A stretch of DNA of 46,705 nt from an uncultured Pelagibacteraceae bacterium (GTDB lineage: Bacteria > Pseudomonadota > Alphaproteobacteria > Pelagibacterales > Pelagibacteraceae). Within the stretch, counting starts at the first letter, position 1. Each line of letters opens with the position of its first letter. The position numbers and the translations under genes are program-made. Shown piece by piece: positions 28,792-37,303 of this stretch. Where the stretch lies: NCBI GenBank assembly GCA_902527215.1, contig CABZOF010000005.1, forward strand, positions 1 to 46,705, in the 5' to 3' direction. The notes below the pieces were generated by a model. The model saw nothing but the letters and a program-made list of their open reading frames with translations. It was not told where the DNA came from and searched no databases.

Positions 28792-29573
28792 TTTTTCTTA
28801 ATTTTTACTGCTTTAGGTTTAGGATAAGTTAATGGTCTTATATTTGATTGCTCATGTAATATATTAAGCCTAATTGCCACTTCCTGGTATGCTTCAACTA
28901 AGTTTCCAAGGTTATTTCTAAATCTGTCTTTATCTAGTTTTTTATCTGTTCTCATGTCCCAAAGTCTGCACGTATCAGGACTAATTTCATCTGCTAACAT
29001 AATTTCTCTTTTGCCATCAGCTTCAAATCTTCCAAACTCAACTTTAAAATCTACTAATTTAATTCCAACACCTCTAAACATGCCTTGCAGAAAGTCATTT
29101 ATTCTTCTTACCTCTTCGTAAATAAAGTCTAATTCGAAAACATCCATCCATTTAAATGCTAAAATATGTTCTCTGCTTACAAGAGGATCACCTAGATCAT
29201 CGTTTTTTAAACAATATTCAACTAATGGATAATCAAGCACTGTTCCATCTTCTATTCCTAATCTTTTCGTTAAAGAACCTGTTGCAATATTTCTAACGAC
29301 AAATTCAATTGGAATTATTTCTACTAACTTAACAAGTTGTTCTCTCATATTAAGTCTTTTGACTAAATGGTTTTTTATTCCAACATTACTTAATTGCGTA
29401 AGAATATGTTCTGAAATTCTATTATTTAATATTCCTTTACCTTCAATGACATCTTTTTTTTGATTATTAAAAGCGGTTGCATCATCTTTGAAATGTTGAA
29501 TTACCAAATTCTTATCATTAGAAGCATAAATAATTTTAGCTTTACCTTCGTATAACTTTTTACCTTTTTTCAT
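28788..29573 (-). CDS. purC: SAICAR synthase
   Basis: Joins aspartate to CAIR in purine synthesis. It has 261 residues: KLYEGKAKIIYAS at the N-terminus, FKDDATAFN, EFVVRNIATGSLTKRLG, LVDFKVEFGRF and ADEISPDTCRLWD. It overlaps purB by one base and purS by 4 nt. Confidence 0.97.
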   Translation of the reverse strand: MKKGKKLYEGKAKIIYASNDKNLVIQHFKDDATAFNNQKKDVIEGKGILNNRISEHILTQLSNVGIKNHLVKRLNMREQLVKLVEIIPIEFVVRNIATGSLTKRLGIEDGTVLDYPLVEYCLKNDDLGDPLVSREHILAFKWMDVFELDFIYEEVRRINDFLQGMFRGVGIKLVDFKVEFGRFEADGKREIMLADEISPDTCRLWDMRTDKKLDKDRFRNNLGNLVEAYQEVAIRLNILHEQSNIRPLTYPKPKAVKIKKK

Positions 29574-30865
29574 TATTTAAAGACCCTATTAAAAATAAAA
29601 TTAACATTTTTAAAATGTGAGGAATAATCAAATATTTTTTTCATTTTTTTGCTTGATATTCTAGATGTAATGTTTTTGTCACTCAGCACAACATCTAAAA
29701 GATTCAGATTATCTGCTATGCATTTTTTGGCATGTGCTTGAACTAATCTATAAGAGTTTTCTCTAGTCAAACCTGATTTTGTTAGTTCTAACATCAACTC
29801 CTGTGAGAAAATGGTACCTTTAGTAATATTAAGGTTATTAAGCATTTTTTTTGGATAGACGATCATCTTGTCTAATAGGTTTGCTAATCTTACTAACGCA
29901 AAATCCAAAGTAATATTAGCATCTGGACCAATATTTCTTTCAACACTTGAATGTGAAATGTCCCTTTCATGCCAAAGTGCAATATTTTCTAGTGCTGGAA
30001 TAGTATAACTTCTAACCATTCTTGCTAATCCCGTTAAGTTTTCACTTAATATTGGATTTTTTTTATGTGGCATTGCACTCGAACCTTTTTGTTTTTTTGA
30101 AAAAAATTCTTGCAATTCATAAACTTCAGTTCTTTGTAAATGTCTAATTTCAGTTGAAACTCTCTCAATTGATCCAGCTATTATTCCTAAAATTGAAAAA
30201 TAATAAGCATGTCTGTCTCTTGGGATAATTTGTGTTGATACTGGCTCAGCTTTTAATCCTAATTTTTTAGCAACGTGTTTCTCTACGTTTGGATTAATAT
30301 TTGCAAAAGTACCAACAGCACCAGATATTGCACATGTTGAGATTTCATCTATTGCACTAATTAGTCTTTTTCTATTTCTTTTAAATTCCTCATAATATGA
30401 AGCTAATTTTAGACCAAATGTAATTGGCTCTGCATGAATACCATGGCTTCTACCCATACATGGTGTAAATTTATATTTTTTAGCTTTTAATTTTAAAACT
30501 TTTAATATGTGATCAATATCCTTTACTAAAATCTTTCCAGACTGGACTAATTGAATATTAAAACTTGTATCTACTACATCCGACGAGGTCATTCCTTGGT
30601 GCAAGTATCTAGCTTTAATACCTACTTTTTCAGTAACTGAGGTTAAGAAAGCTATAACATCGTGTTTTACTTTCGCTTCAATATTATGAATTCTTTTAAC
30701 ATTAATTTTAGCCTTCTTTCTCACAGCACTTGCTACACCTTTTGGAATAGTTCCTAATCTTTCCATTCCTTCAGCTGCAGCAATTTCGACGTCTAACCAG
30801 ATTTTATATTTATTATGTTCAGACCAAATATCTGTAAGTTCTTTTCTAGAGTATCTTGTTATCAT
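29573..30865 (-). CDS. purB: Adenylosuccinate lyase
   Basis: Cleaves SAICAR and adenylosuccinate, acting twice in purine synthesis. It has 430 residues: HDVIAFLTSV, HQGMTSSDVVDT, GRSHGIHAEPITFGLK and the signature loop GSSAMPHKKNPILSENL with its catalytic serine. It is linked to map and purC by one-base overlaps. Confidence 0.97.
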   Translation of the reverse strand: MITRYSRKELTDIWSEHNKYKIWLDVEIAAAEGMERLGTIPKGVASAVRKKAKINVKRIHNIEAKVKHDVIAFLTSVTEKVGIKARYLHQGMTSSDVVDTSFNIQLVQSGKILVKDIDHILKVLKLKAKKYKFTPCMGRSHGIHAEPITFGLKLASYYEEFKRNRKRLISAIDEISTCAISGAVGTFANINPNVEKHVAKKLGLKAEPVSTQIIPRDRHAYYFSILGIIAGSIERVSTEIRHLQRTEVYELQEFFSKKQKGSSAMPHKKNPILSENLTGLARMVRSYTIPALENIALWHERDISHSSVERNIGPDANITLDFALVRLANLLDKMIVYPKKMLNNLNITKGTIFSQELMLELTKSGLTRENSYRLVQAHAKKCIADNLNLLDVVLSDKNITSRISSKKMKKIFDYSSHFKNVNFIFNRVFK

Positions 30866-31635
30866 TAATTATATGGGGGCCTCTTATAACCTTTAACAGA
30901 TTCTGTAAAAATTTCATAAGAGTCTTCTGTAATTCCTATTGTATGCTCAAATTGTGCAGATAAAGACTTGTCCTTCGTTACCGCTGTCCATCCATCATTA
31001 AGGACTTTTACATCTAATTTACCAGCATTAATCATTGGTTCTATTGTAAAGGTCATGCCAGGTGTAAGTTCGTGACCTGTATTTTTCTTACCATAATGAA
31101 GTATATTAGGTTGCTCATGAAAAGTATTGCTAATACCGTGACCGCAAAAATCTCTAACTACTGAAAAGCCTCTTTTTTCAACAAAGGATTGAATTTCAAA
31201 CCCAATGTCACCCAATTTTACACCTGGTTTTAAAATAGCTATTCCTTTCATCATCGACTCGTATGTGGTTTCAATTAAGTTTTTTGCTTTTACTGGAATA
31301 TCTCCAATCGTAAACATTCTGCTGGTGTCACCGTAGTACTCATTGACTATAGCTGTTACATCAATATTAACAGCATCGCCCTCATTTAAAACTCTATCCG
31401 ATGGAATCCCATGACAAACGACATGGTTTAAAGATGTGCACAAAGATTTTTTAAAGCCCCTGTAGTATAGTGGAGCAGAGTGTCCACCATTATCTTTTAT
31501 GAATTCATAACCAAGTTGATCAATTTTATCTGTAGTAACACCTTCCTTAACTTCATGTGTTAGCATGTCTAAAGTTCTAGATGCAAGTTTCCCAGCAATT
31601 CTCATTTTTTCAAATTTTTCTGAATAATTACTCAT
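30865..31635 (-). CDS. map: Methionine aminopeptidase, type I
   Basis: Removes the initiator methionine from new proteins. It has 256 residues. The di-metal ligands sit in VNIDVTAIVNEYYGDTSRMF (two Asp), FCGHGISNTFHEQPN (His), TFTIEPMIN (Glu) and SAQFEHTIGI (Glu). It overlaps sfsA by 8 nt and purB by one base. Confidence 0.97.
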   Translation of the reverse strand: MSNYSEKFEKMRIAGKLASRTLDMLTHEVKEGVTTDKIDQLGYEFIKDNGGHSAPLYYRGFKKSLCTSLNHVVCHGIPSDRVLNEGDAVNIDVTAIVNEYYGDTSRMFTIGDIPVKAKNLIETTYESMMKGIAILKPGVKLGDIGFEIQSFVEKRGFSVVRDFCGHGISNTFHEQPNILHYGKKNTGHELTPGMTFTIEPMINAGKLDVKVLNDGWTAVTKDKSLSAQFEHTIGITEDSYEIFTESVKGYKRPPYN

Positions 31636-32314
31636 CTATAATTTTTATTTTTTTTTCAATTTTAATTTCTTTAGAATTTAAACTACATCTGTAAGCAAGA
31701 AAGCTTACACCAGATTTTTTAGCATCTAAATATTCTTTATAATAAGTAGAGTCTATATCTTTTGCTATTCTAAAATTATTTATACCCTGAATTTGAGTTA
31801 AAAATAAGACATAAGGTTTATATCCTTTTTTGATTGATTCTTTTAACTTTTGAAGGTGTTTTGTACCCCTAGAAGTAACAGCATCTGGAAATTCTGCTAT
31901 GTCATACTCCCTCATTAATGTTGTATTTTTTACCTCTAATATTTTTTTATCACACAAAAAATCAAATCTAGTGTCATCAGAATATTTAAATTCTGCTCTA
32001 ATATTTTTTATAGAGCTAAATTCTTTTATTAATTTATTTTCTAAAGCATGTTCGACAATTCTATTTGCTCTATGAGTATTTACTCCAATTATTCTTTTTT
32101 TTACTTTTATCATCTCAAGGGTAAACTTCAATTTACGCTTTGGGTCGTTATGTTCACTGATCCAAGCCTCATTTCCTTGATCTAATAAGCCCATCATAGA
32201 GCCCGTATTTGGACAATGTGCTACAACAGTTTTATTATTTACTTCTATATCTGCGAAAAATCTCTTATATCTCCGTTGTAATTTGCCTTTAAATAAAGTG
32301 TTGGTAAATTTCAT
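31628..32314 (-). CDS. sfsA: SfsA family protein (sugar fermentation stimulation protein homolog)
   Basis: SfsA is a conserved nucleic-acid-binding or nuclease-like protein of uncertain role. This 228-residue copy has the family segments LQRRYKRFFADIEVN, VAHCPNTGSMMGLL, EVKNTTLM and FPDAVTSRGTKHLQKL, the last resembling a PD-(D/E)XK core. It leads the minus-strand operon with map and the pur genes. Only 22 nt separate it from the divergent CinA-like gene. Confidence 0.9.
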   Translation of the reverse strand: MKFTNTLFKGKLQRRYKRFFADIEVNNKTVVAHCPNTGSMMGLLDQGNEAWISEHNDPKRKLKFTLEMIKVKKRIIGVNTHRANRIVEHALENKLIKEFSSIKNIRAEFKYSDDTRFDFLCDKKILEVKNTTLMREYDIAEFPDAVTSRGTKHLQKLKESIKKGYKPYVLFLTQIQGINNFRIAKDIDSTYYKEYLDAKKSGVSFLAYRCSLNSKEIKIEKKIKIIDE

Positions 32315-32336
32315 AGAATTTTATTTATATTTGGAA

Positions 32337-33089
32337 ATGACTAATAAAAAAGAAATATCTGCAGCAATTATCATTATAGGTAACGAAGTATTATCAGGTA
32401 GAACAAAAGATTTAAATACAAGCACATTAGCTACTTGGCTTAATTCTCTAGGAATTTCTGTTGGAGAAGTGAGAGTAATTCCTGATGTGGAAAAAACCAT
32501 AATAGATACTGTTCATGAGTTAAGAGTTAAATACAACTATGTGTTTACTACAGGTGGCATTGGTCCTACTCACGATGATATAACTGCAGAATCAATATCA
32601 AAAGCTTTTAATATTGAGTATGGATTTCATAAAGAGGCATTTGCAATTCTAGAAAAATATTACGAACCAGGCAATTTTAATGATGGTAGACAAAAAATGG
32701 CAAAGATGCCAATTACAGCTAATCTTATTTTAAATCCAACTAGTGGTGCTCCAGGGTTTTACGTAGAAAATGTTTTTTCTCTTCCAGGTGTCCCATCAAT
32801 ATTAAAAGCAATGATTGGAGGACTTGGTAATGTTTTAGTCGGAGGTGATCCAATATTAAGTAAAACAATAAACTTGATGACCTATGAAAGTGAAATTGCA
32901 AGCTCATTAACTAACGTTCAAGATAATAATAAAGATGTAGAAATTGGTAGTTATCCTTTTTTTAGACAAGGTAGATTAGGTGTATCAATTGTATTAAGGT
33001 CAAAAGACCAAGATAAAATAAACCTGTGTAACTCACTAATCCTTGAATTTGTAAAAGCAAAAAATATTAAAATAGTTGAACTAGAGTAA
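32337..33089 (+). CDS. CinA-like molybdopterin-binding domain protein
   Basis: MoaB/MogA-type fold found at the N-terminus of CinA. It has 250 residues from ATG 32337, preceded by TTGGAA. The longer frame from 32283 would run into sfsA and adds residues unlike the family. Motifs are AIIIIGNEVLSGRTKDLN, VFTTGGIGPTHDDITAESI and LPGVPSILKAM. The C-terminal nicotinamide-deamidase domain of full CinA is absent. Its role is probably nucleotide pyrophosphatase or cofactor-like, but unproven. It overlaps the next gene by one base. Confidence 0.87.
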   Translation: MTNKKEISAAIIIIGNEVLSGRTKDLNTSTLATWLNSLGISVGEVRVIPDVEKTIIDTVHELRVKYNYVFTTGGIGPTHDDITAESISKAFNIEYGFHKEAFAILEKYYEPGNFNDGRQKMAKMPITANLILNPTSGAPGFYVENVFSLPGVPSILKAMIGGLGNVLVGGDPILSKTINLMTYESEIASSLTNVQDNNKDVEIGSYPFFRQGRLGVSIVLRSKDQDKINLCNSLILEFVKAKNIKIVELE

Positions 33090-33496
33090 TGTTATATTTT
33101 GCTTACGGAAGTAATCTTAATCTTTTTCAAATGAAGCGAAGATGTAAAGACTCTATTTTCTTAAAAAAATATGAACTTAAAGGCTATAGATTAAACTTTA
33201 GAAGCAAATATAGAGCTGCTGATATAGAAAAGAGCAAAAATTCTTTAGTTCCTGGTGCTTTATTTGAAATATCAAAAAGTGATGAAAAAAAACTAGATGT
33301 TTATGAAGATTATCCAATTCTTTATAATAAATTATATTTTACTTACTATAATAAGACAGTAATGACTTACATTATGGTTAATAAAACTGAATTTAGATAT
33401 CCAACTGAAAGGTATTTAAATGTTGTAAAGCAAGGCTACAAAGATTGTAAGTTAGATACCAAATATTTAAAAATTGCACTTCAACCAGTTAAGTAA
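33089..33496 (+). CDS. Gamma-glutamylcyclotransferase-like protein
   Basis: A 135-residue protein of the GGCT/AIG2-like fold. It opens with MLYFAYGSNLN, the substrate-binding YGSN loop at residues 5-8, has GALFEIS and VYEDYPILYNK with the likely catalytic Glu, and contains TYIMVN. Such enzymes release 5-oxoproline from gamma-glutamyl peptides or amines; the substrate here is unknown. It is placed between the CinA-like gene (one-base overlap) and azlC (directly abutting). Confidence 0.82.
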   Translation: MLYFAYGSNLNLFQMKRRCKDSIFLKKYELKGYRLNFRSKYRAADIEKSKNSLVPGALFEISKSDEKKLDVYEDYPILYNKLYFTYYNKTVMTYIMVNKTEFRYPTERYLNVVKQGYKDCKLDTKYLKIALQPVK

Positions 33497-34183
33497 ATGC
33501 TCTCTAAAAGACAAATTTTTTCTAAAGGAATATTGGCTGTTGCACCGCATATGTTTTCAGTAATTCCTTTTGGAATTGTATGTGGAGCAATTGGTATTGA
33601 GTTAGGTTTTAGTCCTGTTTTAGTTTATGCAATGTCTATCATTATTTTTGGTGGAGCCTCTCAAATTGTCTTTTTACAACTTCTATCTGGAGGAGCATCT
33701 GCATTAATTGCAGTAACATCAGTTGGGGTAATTAATTCAAGACACTTATTGTATGGGGCTGTTTTATCTGAATATTTAGAAAAATTATCATTTATCAAAA
33801 AGCTTTTGATATCCTATTTAGTTGTAGATCAAGGGTTTGCAGAATCTAATAAATTCTTTCAAAAAAATAGAAATGAAACACATCTTCATTATCATTTATT
33901 AGGGAGTGGTGGAACTTTATGGGTTTGCTGGCAGATATCTACCTTAGCTGGAATAATTCTTGGTTCATTTGTGCCAGAGGAATTAGGACTTAAATTTGCA
34001 GTTCCTTTAACCTTTATCGCAATTGTTGTTCAAGATATTAAAAAATTAGATCATGTAATAGTTATGATTACCTGCGGATTAAGTTCTTTATTATTTTTTG
34101 ATGCACCTTTTAAATCATACATAATCATATCACCTATAATTGCATTATTTGTTGCTGCATTAGTTTTGAGGTTAAAAAAGTGA
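33497..34183 (+). CDS. azlC: AzlC family branched-chain amino acid exporter, large subunit
   Basis: Inner-membrane subunit of the AzlCD exporter, known for branched-chain amino acid and analogue export. It has 228 residues, with PFGIVCGAIGIELGFSP, IIFGGASQIVFLQLL and the loop VGVINSRHLLYGA. About six hydrophobic segments are visible. It overlaps azlD by 4 nt. Confidence 0.9.
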   Translation: MLSKRQIFSKGILAVAPHMFSVIPFGIVCGAIGIELGFSPVLVYAMSIIIFGGASQIVFLQLLSGGASALIAVTSVGVINSRHLLYGAVLSEYLEKLSFIKKLLISYLVVDQGFAESNKFFQKNRNETHLHYHLLGSGGTLWVCWQISTLAGIILGSFVPEELGLKFAVPLTFIAIVVQDIKKLDHVIVMITCGLSSLLFFDAPFKSYIIISPIIALFVAALVLRLKK

Positions 34184-34491
34184 CTTGGTTTACAATTATA
34201 ATCGCAGGAATAATTACTTACTTTATGAGAATGACTATGGTTGCTTTGGTAGATAGGAATTTATTAGGAGAGAGAGTAAAAGCTGTATTAACTTATGTTC
34301 CATCAGCAGTATTTCCAGCGATAATATTTCCAGGAATATTTATTAATGATTATGGAACTTTTATAGAAATGAATGATCCAAAAATATTTGGAGCAATTAT
34401 TGCCATATTGGTTGGTTATTTTTCAAGAAATGTAATAGCAACGATTATATCTGGTCTATTTTCATATTGGATTATTATATTTTTATTATAA
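34180..34491 (+). CDS. azlD: AzlD family branched-chain amino acid exporter, small subunit
   Basis: A 103-residue membrane partner of AzlC, with AGIITYFMRMTMVAL at the N-terminus and AVLTYVPSAVFPAIIFPGIF, both typical of AzlD. Translation starts at GTG 34180, overlapping the azlC stop as GTGA. Confidence 0.88.
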   Translation: MTWFTIIIAGIITYFMRMTMVALVDRNLLGERVKAVLTYVPSAVFPAIIFPGIFINDYGTFIEMNDPKIFGAIIAILVGYFSRNVIATIISGLFSYWIIIFLL

Positions 34492-34500
34492 AATTAACTA

Positions 34501-35400
34501 ATGAGCATCACCAGATCTGAAAGTAACTTCTACAAAAAAAATGGCTACTTGGTTAAAGATCAGCTTATTTCAAAGAAAGATATTAATAAGTTAAATTCTC
34601 TTATTAATAAGATTGTAACAAAAGAAAAGAATAGTAAAAAAAAAGTTAAAGACCAAGGTGGAACTCAAAGTTACAATAATTATCATTTCGTATTCAATAG
34701 TAACTCTTCAAAAAATAAAGAAATACTTAGATTAAATAACCCGCAAAATAACAATAAATTATTCTACGATTTATCAAGAAATAAAAAAATCATTAATATT
34801 GTTAAAAAGTTGATTGGTGGAACGGTGCGATTTCACCTTGGAAAATTAAATTTTAAATTACCAAATAAGAAAAAAGGAAGTTTGGTTGAATGGCATCAGG
34901 ACTTTGCTTTTTATCCTCATACAAATGATGATTTAATTACAGTAGGCATTTATCTTGAAGATTGTTATGAAAAAAATGGACCTTTAAAAGTTATCAAAGG
35001 TTCTCATAAAAAAGAACTATTTAGTCATCACAGCAATGATAATTACTTTGTAGGTAAAATTAATACTAAAAAAAACAAAATTAATTTAAAAAAATCAGTT
35101 TCTTTGACTGGAAAAGCAGGTTCTGTTGCTTTCTTTCACTGTCGAACAATTCATGGCTCAGGCTTAAATCATACAAATGGTTCACGACCATTAATATTAT
35201 TTGGTTATAGAGCATGTGATGCTTGGCCTATAATTAATGACGGAAATCCACATCCGGAGACAAATTTTGAAAATTATGACGCAAATATTATCTATGGAAA
35301 AAAATCAATAGTCCCTAGATGTACAGATGTACCTGTAATTATTCCATTACCTAAAAAGAAACATTATGTTTCAATTTATCAGCTTCAAAAAAGTAATTAA
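34501..35400 (+). CDS. Phytanoyl-CoA dioxygenase (PhyH) family protein
   Basis: Predicted 2-oxoglutarate/Fe(II) oxygenase of 299 residues. The metal triad is visible: WHQDFAFYP with His132 and Asp134, and the distal His218 in RTIHGSGLNH, followed by Arg229 in GSRPL, which would bind 2-oxoglutarate. N-terminal FYKKNGYLVKDQLISKKDI is the usual PhyH opening. It follows azlD by 9 nt. The family covers many small-molecule hydroxylases, so no substrate is proposed. Confidence 0.87.
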   Translation: MSITRSESNFYKKNGYLVKDQLISKKDINKLNSLINKIVTKEKNSKKKVKDQGGTQSYNNYHFVFNSNSSKNKEILRLNNPQNNNKLFYDLSRNKKIINIVKKLIGGTVRFHLGKLNFKLPNKKKGSLVEWHQDFAFYPHTNDDLITVGIYLEDCYEKNGPLKVIKGSHKKELFSHHSNDNYFVGKINTKKNKINLKKSVSLTGKAGSVAFFHCRTIHGSGLNHTNGSRPLILFGYRACDAWPIINDGNPHPETNFENYDANIIYGKKSIVPRCTDVPVIIPLPKKKHYVSIYQLQKSN

Positions 35401-35453
35401 AATATTATTCCAAAAAGACTAAGTATAAGCAGGGCTTCCATTCCAACAAACAC
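35397..35453 (-). CDS. Possible 18-residue hydrophobic micro-ORF
   Basis: Directly downstream of the secreted hypothetical gene, AAGGAG is followed after 6 nt by GTG at 35453 and a frame encoding MFVGMEALLILSLFGIIF. Its stop overlaps the convergent PhyH stop. The peptide is one membrane span. The ribosome-binding site is good, but the ORF is so short that chance is a real alternative. Confidence 0.3.
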   Translation of the reverse strand: MFVGMEALLILSLFGIIF

Positions 35454-35455
35454 AG

Positions 35456-36034
35456 TTAACTCCTTAATATTTTTGATGGTTTACCAGTACATATTTCATA
35501 AGCTTTACCAATATGCTCTGGAAATTTATCTAACGCCCAATTATTCTCTATTAAATCAAAATATTTATTAGGATTAAAGCCATCCTCATTTAATAGTTTA
35601 ATTCCAAACTTATTTTGTCTTGAATATATGACCATAAGTGCATTTGAAAATTTCTCTAGATTTTTTGGACCAGGTGCTGACATTAATACTAAATGACCAA
35701 ATTTTAGAAAGGGCTTTACTATCCAAACCTCAGCTGCACCAGTAGTGGGTAAATCATTAATTTGAATAGGTATTTTAGTACCCTCAAGACTTTTAATAGT
35801 ATTTGGTGCCTTAGTAGTCATAAATGTAAAAAAAACACCAACCTCATCACAATTTTTTTTATTTAATATAAATTTTAATTTATCACCGTGAATTACTTCA
35901 CCAGAAACACTTGTAATGACATGACTTCCTACATCCTCTACTAACCATTCACCTGCAGCTTTCGCATGCGGATGAACGATTAGTAAGATCACAAAAGCAA
36001 CTAAATGAAGAAAAAAGAATAATGACAATCTCAT
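35456..36034 (-). CDS. Hypothetical secreted protein
   Basis: I do not recognise this 192-residue protein. It opens with a hydrophobic stretch (residues 4-22) ending HPHAKA-AGEW, consistent with a signal peptide cut near residue 27. The mature part has two cysteines, in KKNCDEV and EICTGK, that could form a disulfide, and looks beta-rich with segments such as AAEVWIVKPFLKFGHLVLMS. It stands alone on the minus strand between plus-strand genes. It is probably periplasmic; no function is inferred. Confidence 0.7.
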   Translation of the reverse strand: MRLSLFFFLHLVAFVILLIVHPHAKAAGEWLVEDVGSHVITSVSGEVIHGDKLKFILNKKNCDEVGVFFTFMTTKAPNTIKSLEGTKIPIQINDLPTTGAAEVWIVKPFLKFGHLVLMSAPGPKNLEKFSNALMVIYSRQNKFGIKLLNEDGFNPNKYFDLIENNWALDKFPEHIGKAYEICTGKPSKILRS

Positions 36035-36143
36035 GATTCTATCTCTAGAATATTGATTTGTTTTAATTAGGTTCTAATTTCGTTACGATTATGAAAAAAT
36101 ATCACATTTTAAACACAGATTATTTTAGGTATAAGACTAATAT

Positions 36144-36212
36144 ATGAAATATATTTTATTGGGCGCTGCGATTGCATTTGCAATGTATCTTGGTGATAAA
36201 TACATCCTTTAA
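36144..36212 (+). CDS. Possible 22-residue single-span peptide
   Basis: ATG 36144 opens a frame for MKYILLGAAIAFAMYLGDKY and two more residues, ending 13 nt before the next gene. It looks like one membrane helix with charged ends. The ribosome-binding site is weak (AGG about 16 nt upstream). This is a tentative small-protein call in an otherwise unexplained 191-nt gap. Confidence 0.35.
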   Translation: MKYILLGAAIAFAMYLGDKYIL

Positions 36213-36225
36213 AAAGTTGAAATAA

Positions 36226-36669
36226 ATGAGTGCTGAAGCAATAAGTTTTAATTGGAAATGTAAACATACCTGGAGAAGAAGTGCCAAGAATACTGCTTGG
36301 TGTCTGTTAGGTTGCGCTATTGGTGATTTTGGAACAATATTATTTTTTCAATTAACTAAAATTCCATTCCCTGTATTGAGTATTATGATTTTAGCAATAA
36401 TTAATGGTTTGATTACAAGTGTAATTCTAGAGACATTTATTTTAATGAAACAAAGTTTTACTTTTCAAAAAGCATTAAAGACTGCACTAGGCATGAGCTT
36501 TATTTCTATGATTAGTATGGAAGTTGCAATGAATATTACAGATTATGTATTAACAGGTGGAGCCATGCTTACCTGGTGGGTAGTCCCAATAATGTTAGCG
36601 GTTGGATTTGTTACTCCTTGGCCTTACAACTATTGGAGGCTTAAAAAACATAATCAGGCCTGTCATTAA
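36226..36669 (+). CDS. DUF4396-like small integral membrane protein
   Basis: A 147-residue membrane protein with about four hydrophobic segments. The N-terminal WKCKHTWRRSAKNTAWCLLGCAIGD and the C-terminal GFVTPWPYNYWRLKKHNQACH recall DUF4396 proteins, including conserved His and Cys residues that could bind a metal. The family has no proven function that I know. It stands in an accessory stretch next to a frameshifted small gene. Confidence 0.65.
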   Translation: MSAEAISFNWKCKHTWRRSAKNTAWCLLGCAIGDFGTILFFQLTKIPFPVLSIMILAIINGLITSVILETFILMKQSFTFQKALKTALGMSFISMISMEVAMNITDYVLTGGAMLTWWVVPIMLAVGFVTPWPYNYWRLKKHNQACH

Positions 36670-36696
36670 ATTAAATTAATTTACCAAAGGATTAAA

Positions 36697-36881
36697 ATGA
36701 GAATATTAAAAGAATTAGAAGATGCAAAATTAGTAATTGTTGATTTAGAAGTAAGGCTAGGTGAAGAAGTTAGAAGTGCTCCAACTTTATGTGCAAATAT
36801 AAAGGTAAAATTATACCTCTTAATACCGCACACGATGGCAGACCAATATTAATGAGAGAGGAAAATTCAATAGAAAACTAA
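36697..36881 (+). pseudogene. Small conserved-looking ORF broken by a one-base frameshift
   Basis: ATG 36697, with AAAGG upstream, opens a frame that reads plausibly to about 36802 (MRILKELEDAKLVIVDLEVR and on) and then drifts to a stop at 36852. In the next frame, from 36804 to 36881, the sequence continues as GKIIPLNTAHDGRPILMREE and ends 3 nt before the next gene's ATG. Adding one A to the AAA at 36801-36803 would join them into a 61-residue protein. The family is not recognised. Confidence 0.5.
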
Positions 36882-36884
36882 ATA

Positions 36885-37274
36885 ATGATTGAGCAGATTA
36901 GTATTTATTTAACTGCAATGATTTTGGGAATAATGCTATTCTTTTCTTTTGTTATAGCTCCTGTTGTATTCACTACCTTAGATGAAGAAAGTGCTAGAAA
37001 GTTTATAAGAAGAATATTCCCTTTTTACTATAATGTAAATTTAGGCTTAAGTTTAATTGTTCTATTAACTTTTTTATTCTTAAGTAAATTAGGAATAGAT
37101 TTTTACTTAATTCTAGCAATCACTCTTTTGTTTGCTGCCTCAAATTATTTATTAATGCCATTAATTAATAAATATAGAGATAATAAACAGGATAAAAAAT
37201 TCAAATATTCACATTTTATATCTGTTGTGATTAATTTTGTTCAGATGTTATTTTTAGTAGTTATATTAATTTAA
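36885..37274 (+). CDS. DUF4149-like integral membrane protein
   Basis: A 129-residue protein with four hydrophobic segments (about 5-28, 52-69, 72-90 and 110-128). The N-terminal GIMLFFSFVIAPVVF followed by a Phe/Pro/Tyr-rich RRIFPFYYNVN segment resembles DUF4149/TMEM205-like membrane proteins. No function is known to me. It sits 3 nt after the frameshifted small gene and 29 nt before the dehydrogenase pseudogene. Confidence 0.6.
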   Translation: MIEQISIYLTAMILGIMLFFSFVIAPVVFTTLDEESARKFIRRIFPFYYNVNLGLSLIVLLTFLFLSKLGIDFYLILAITLLFAASNYLLMPLINKYRDNKQDKKFKYSHFISVVINFVQMLFLVVILI

Positions 37275-37303
37275 TAACTAACTTATCTACAAAAGGAGAG
37301 ATT

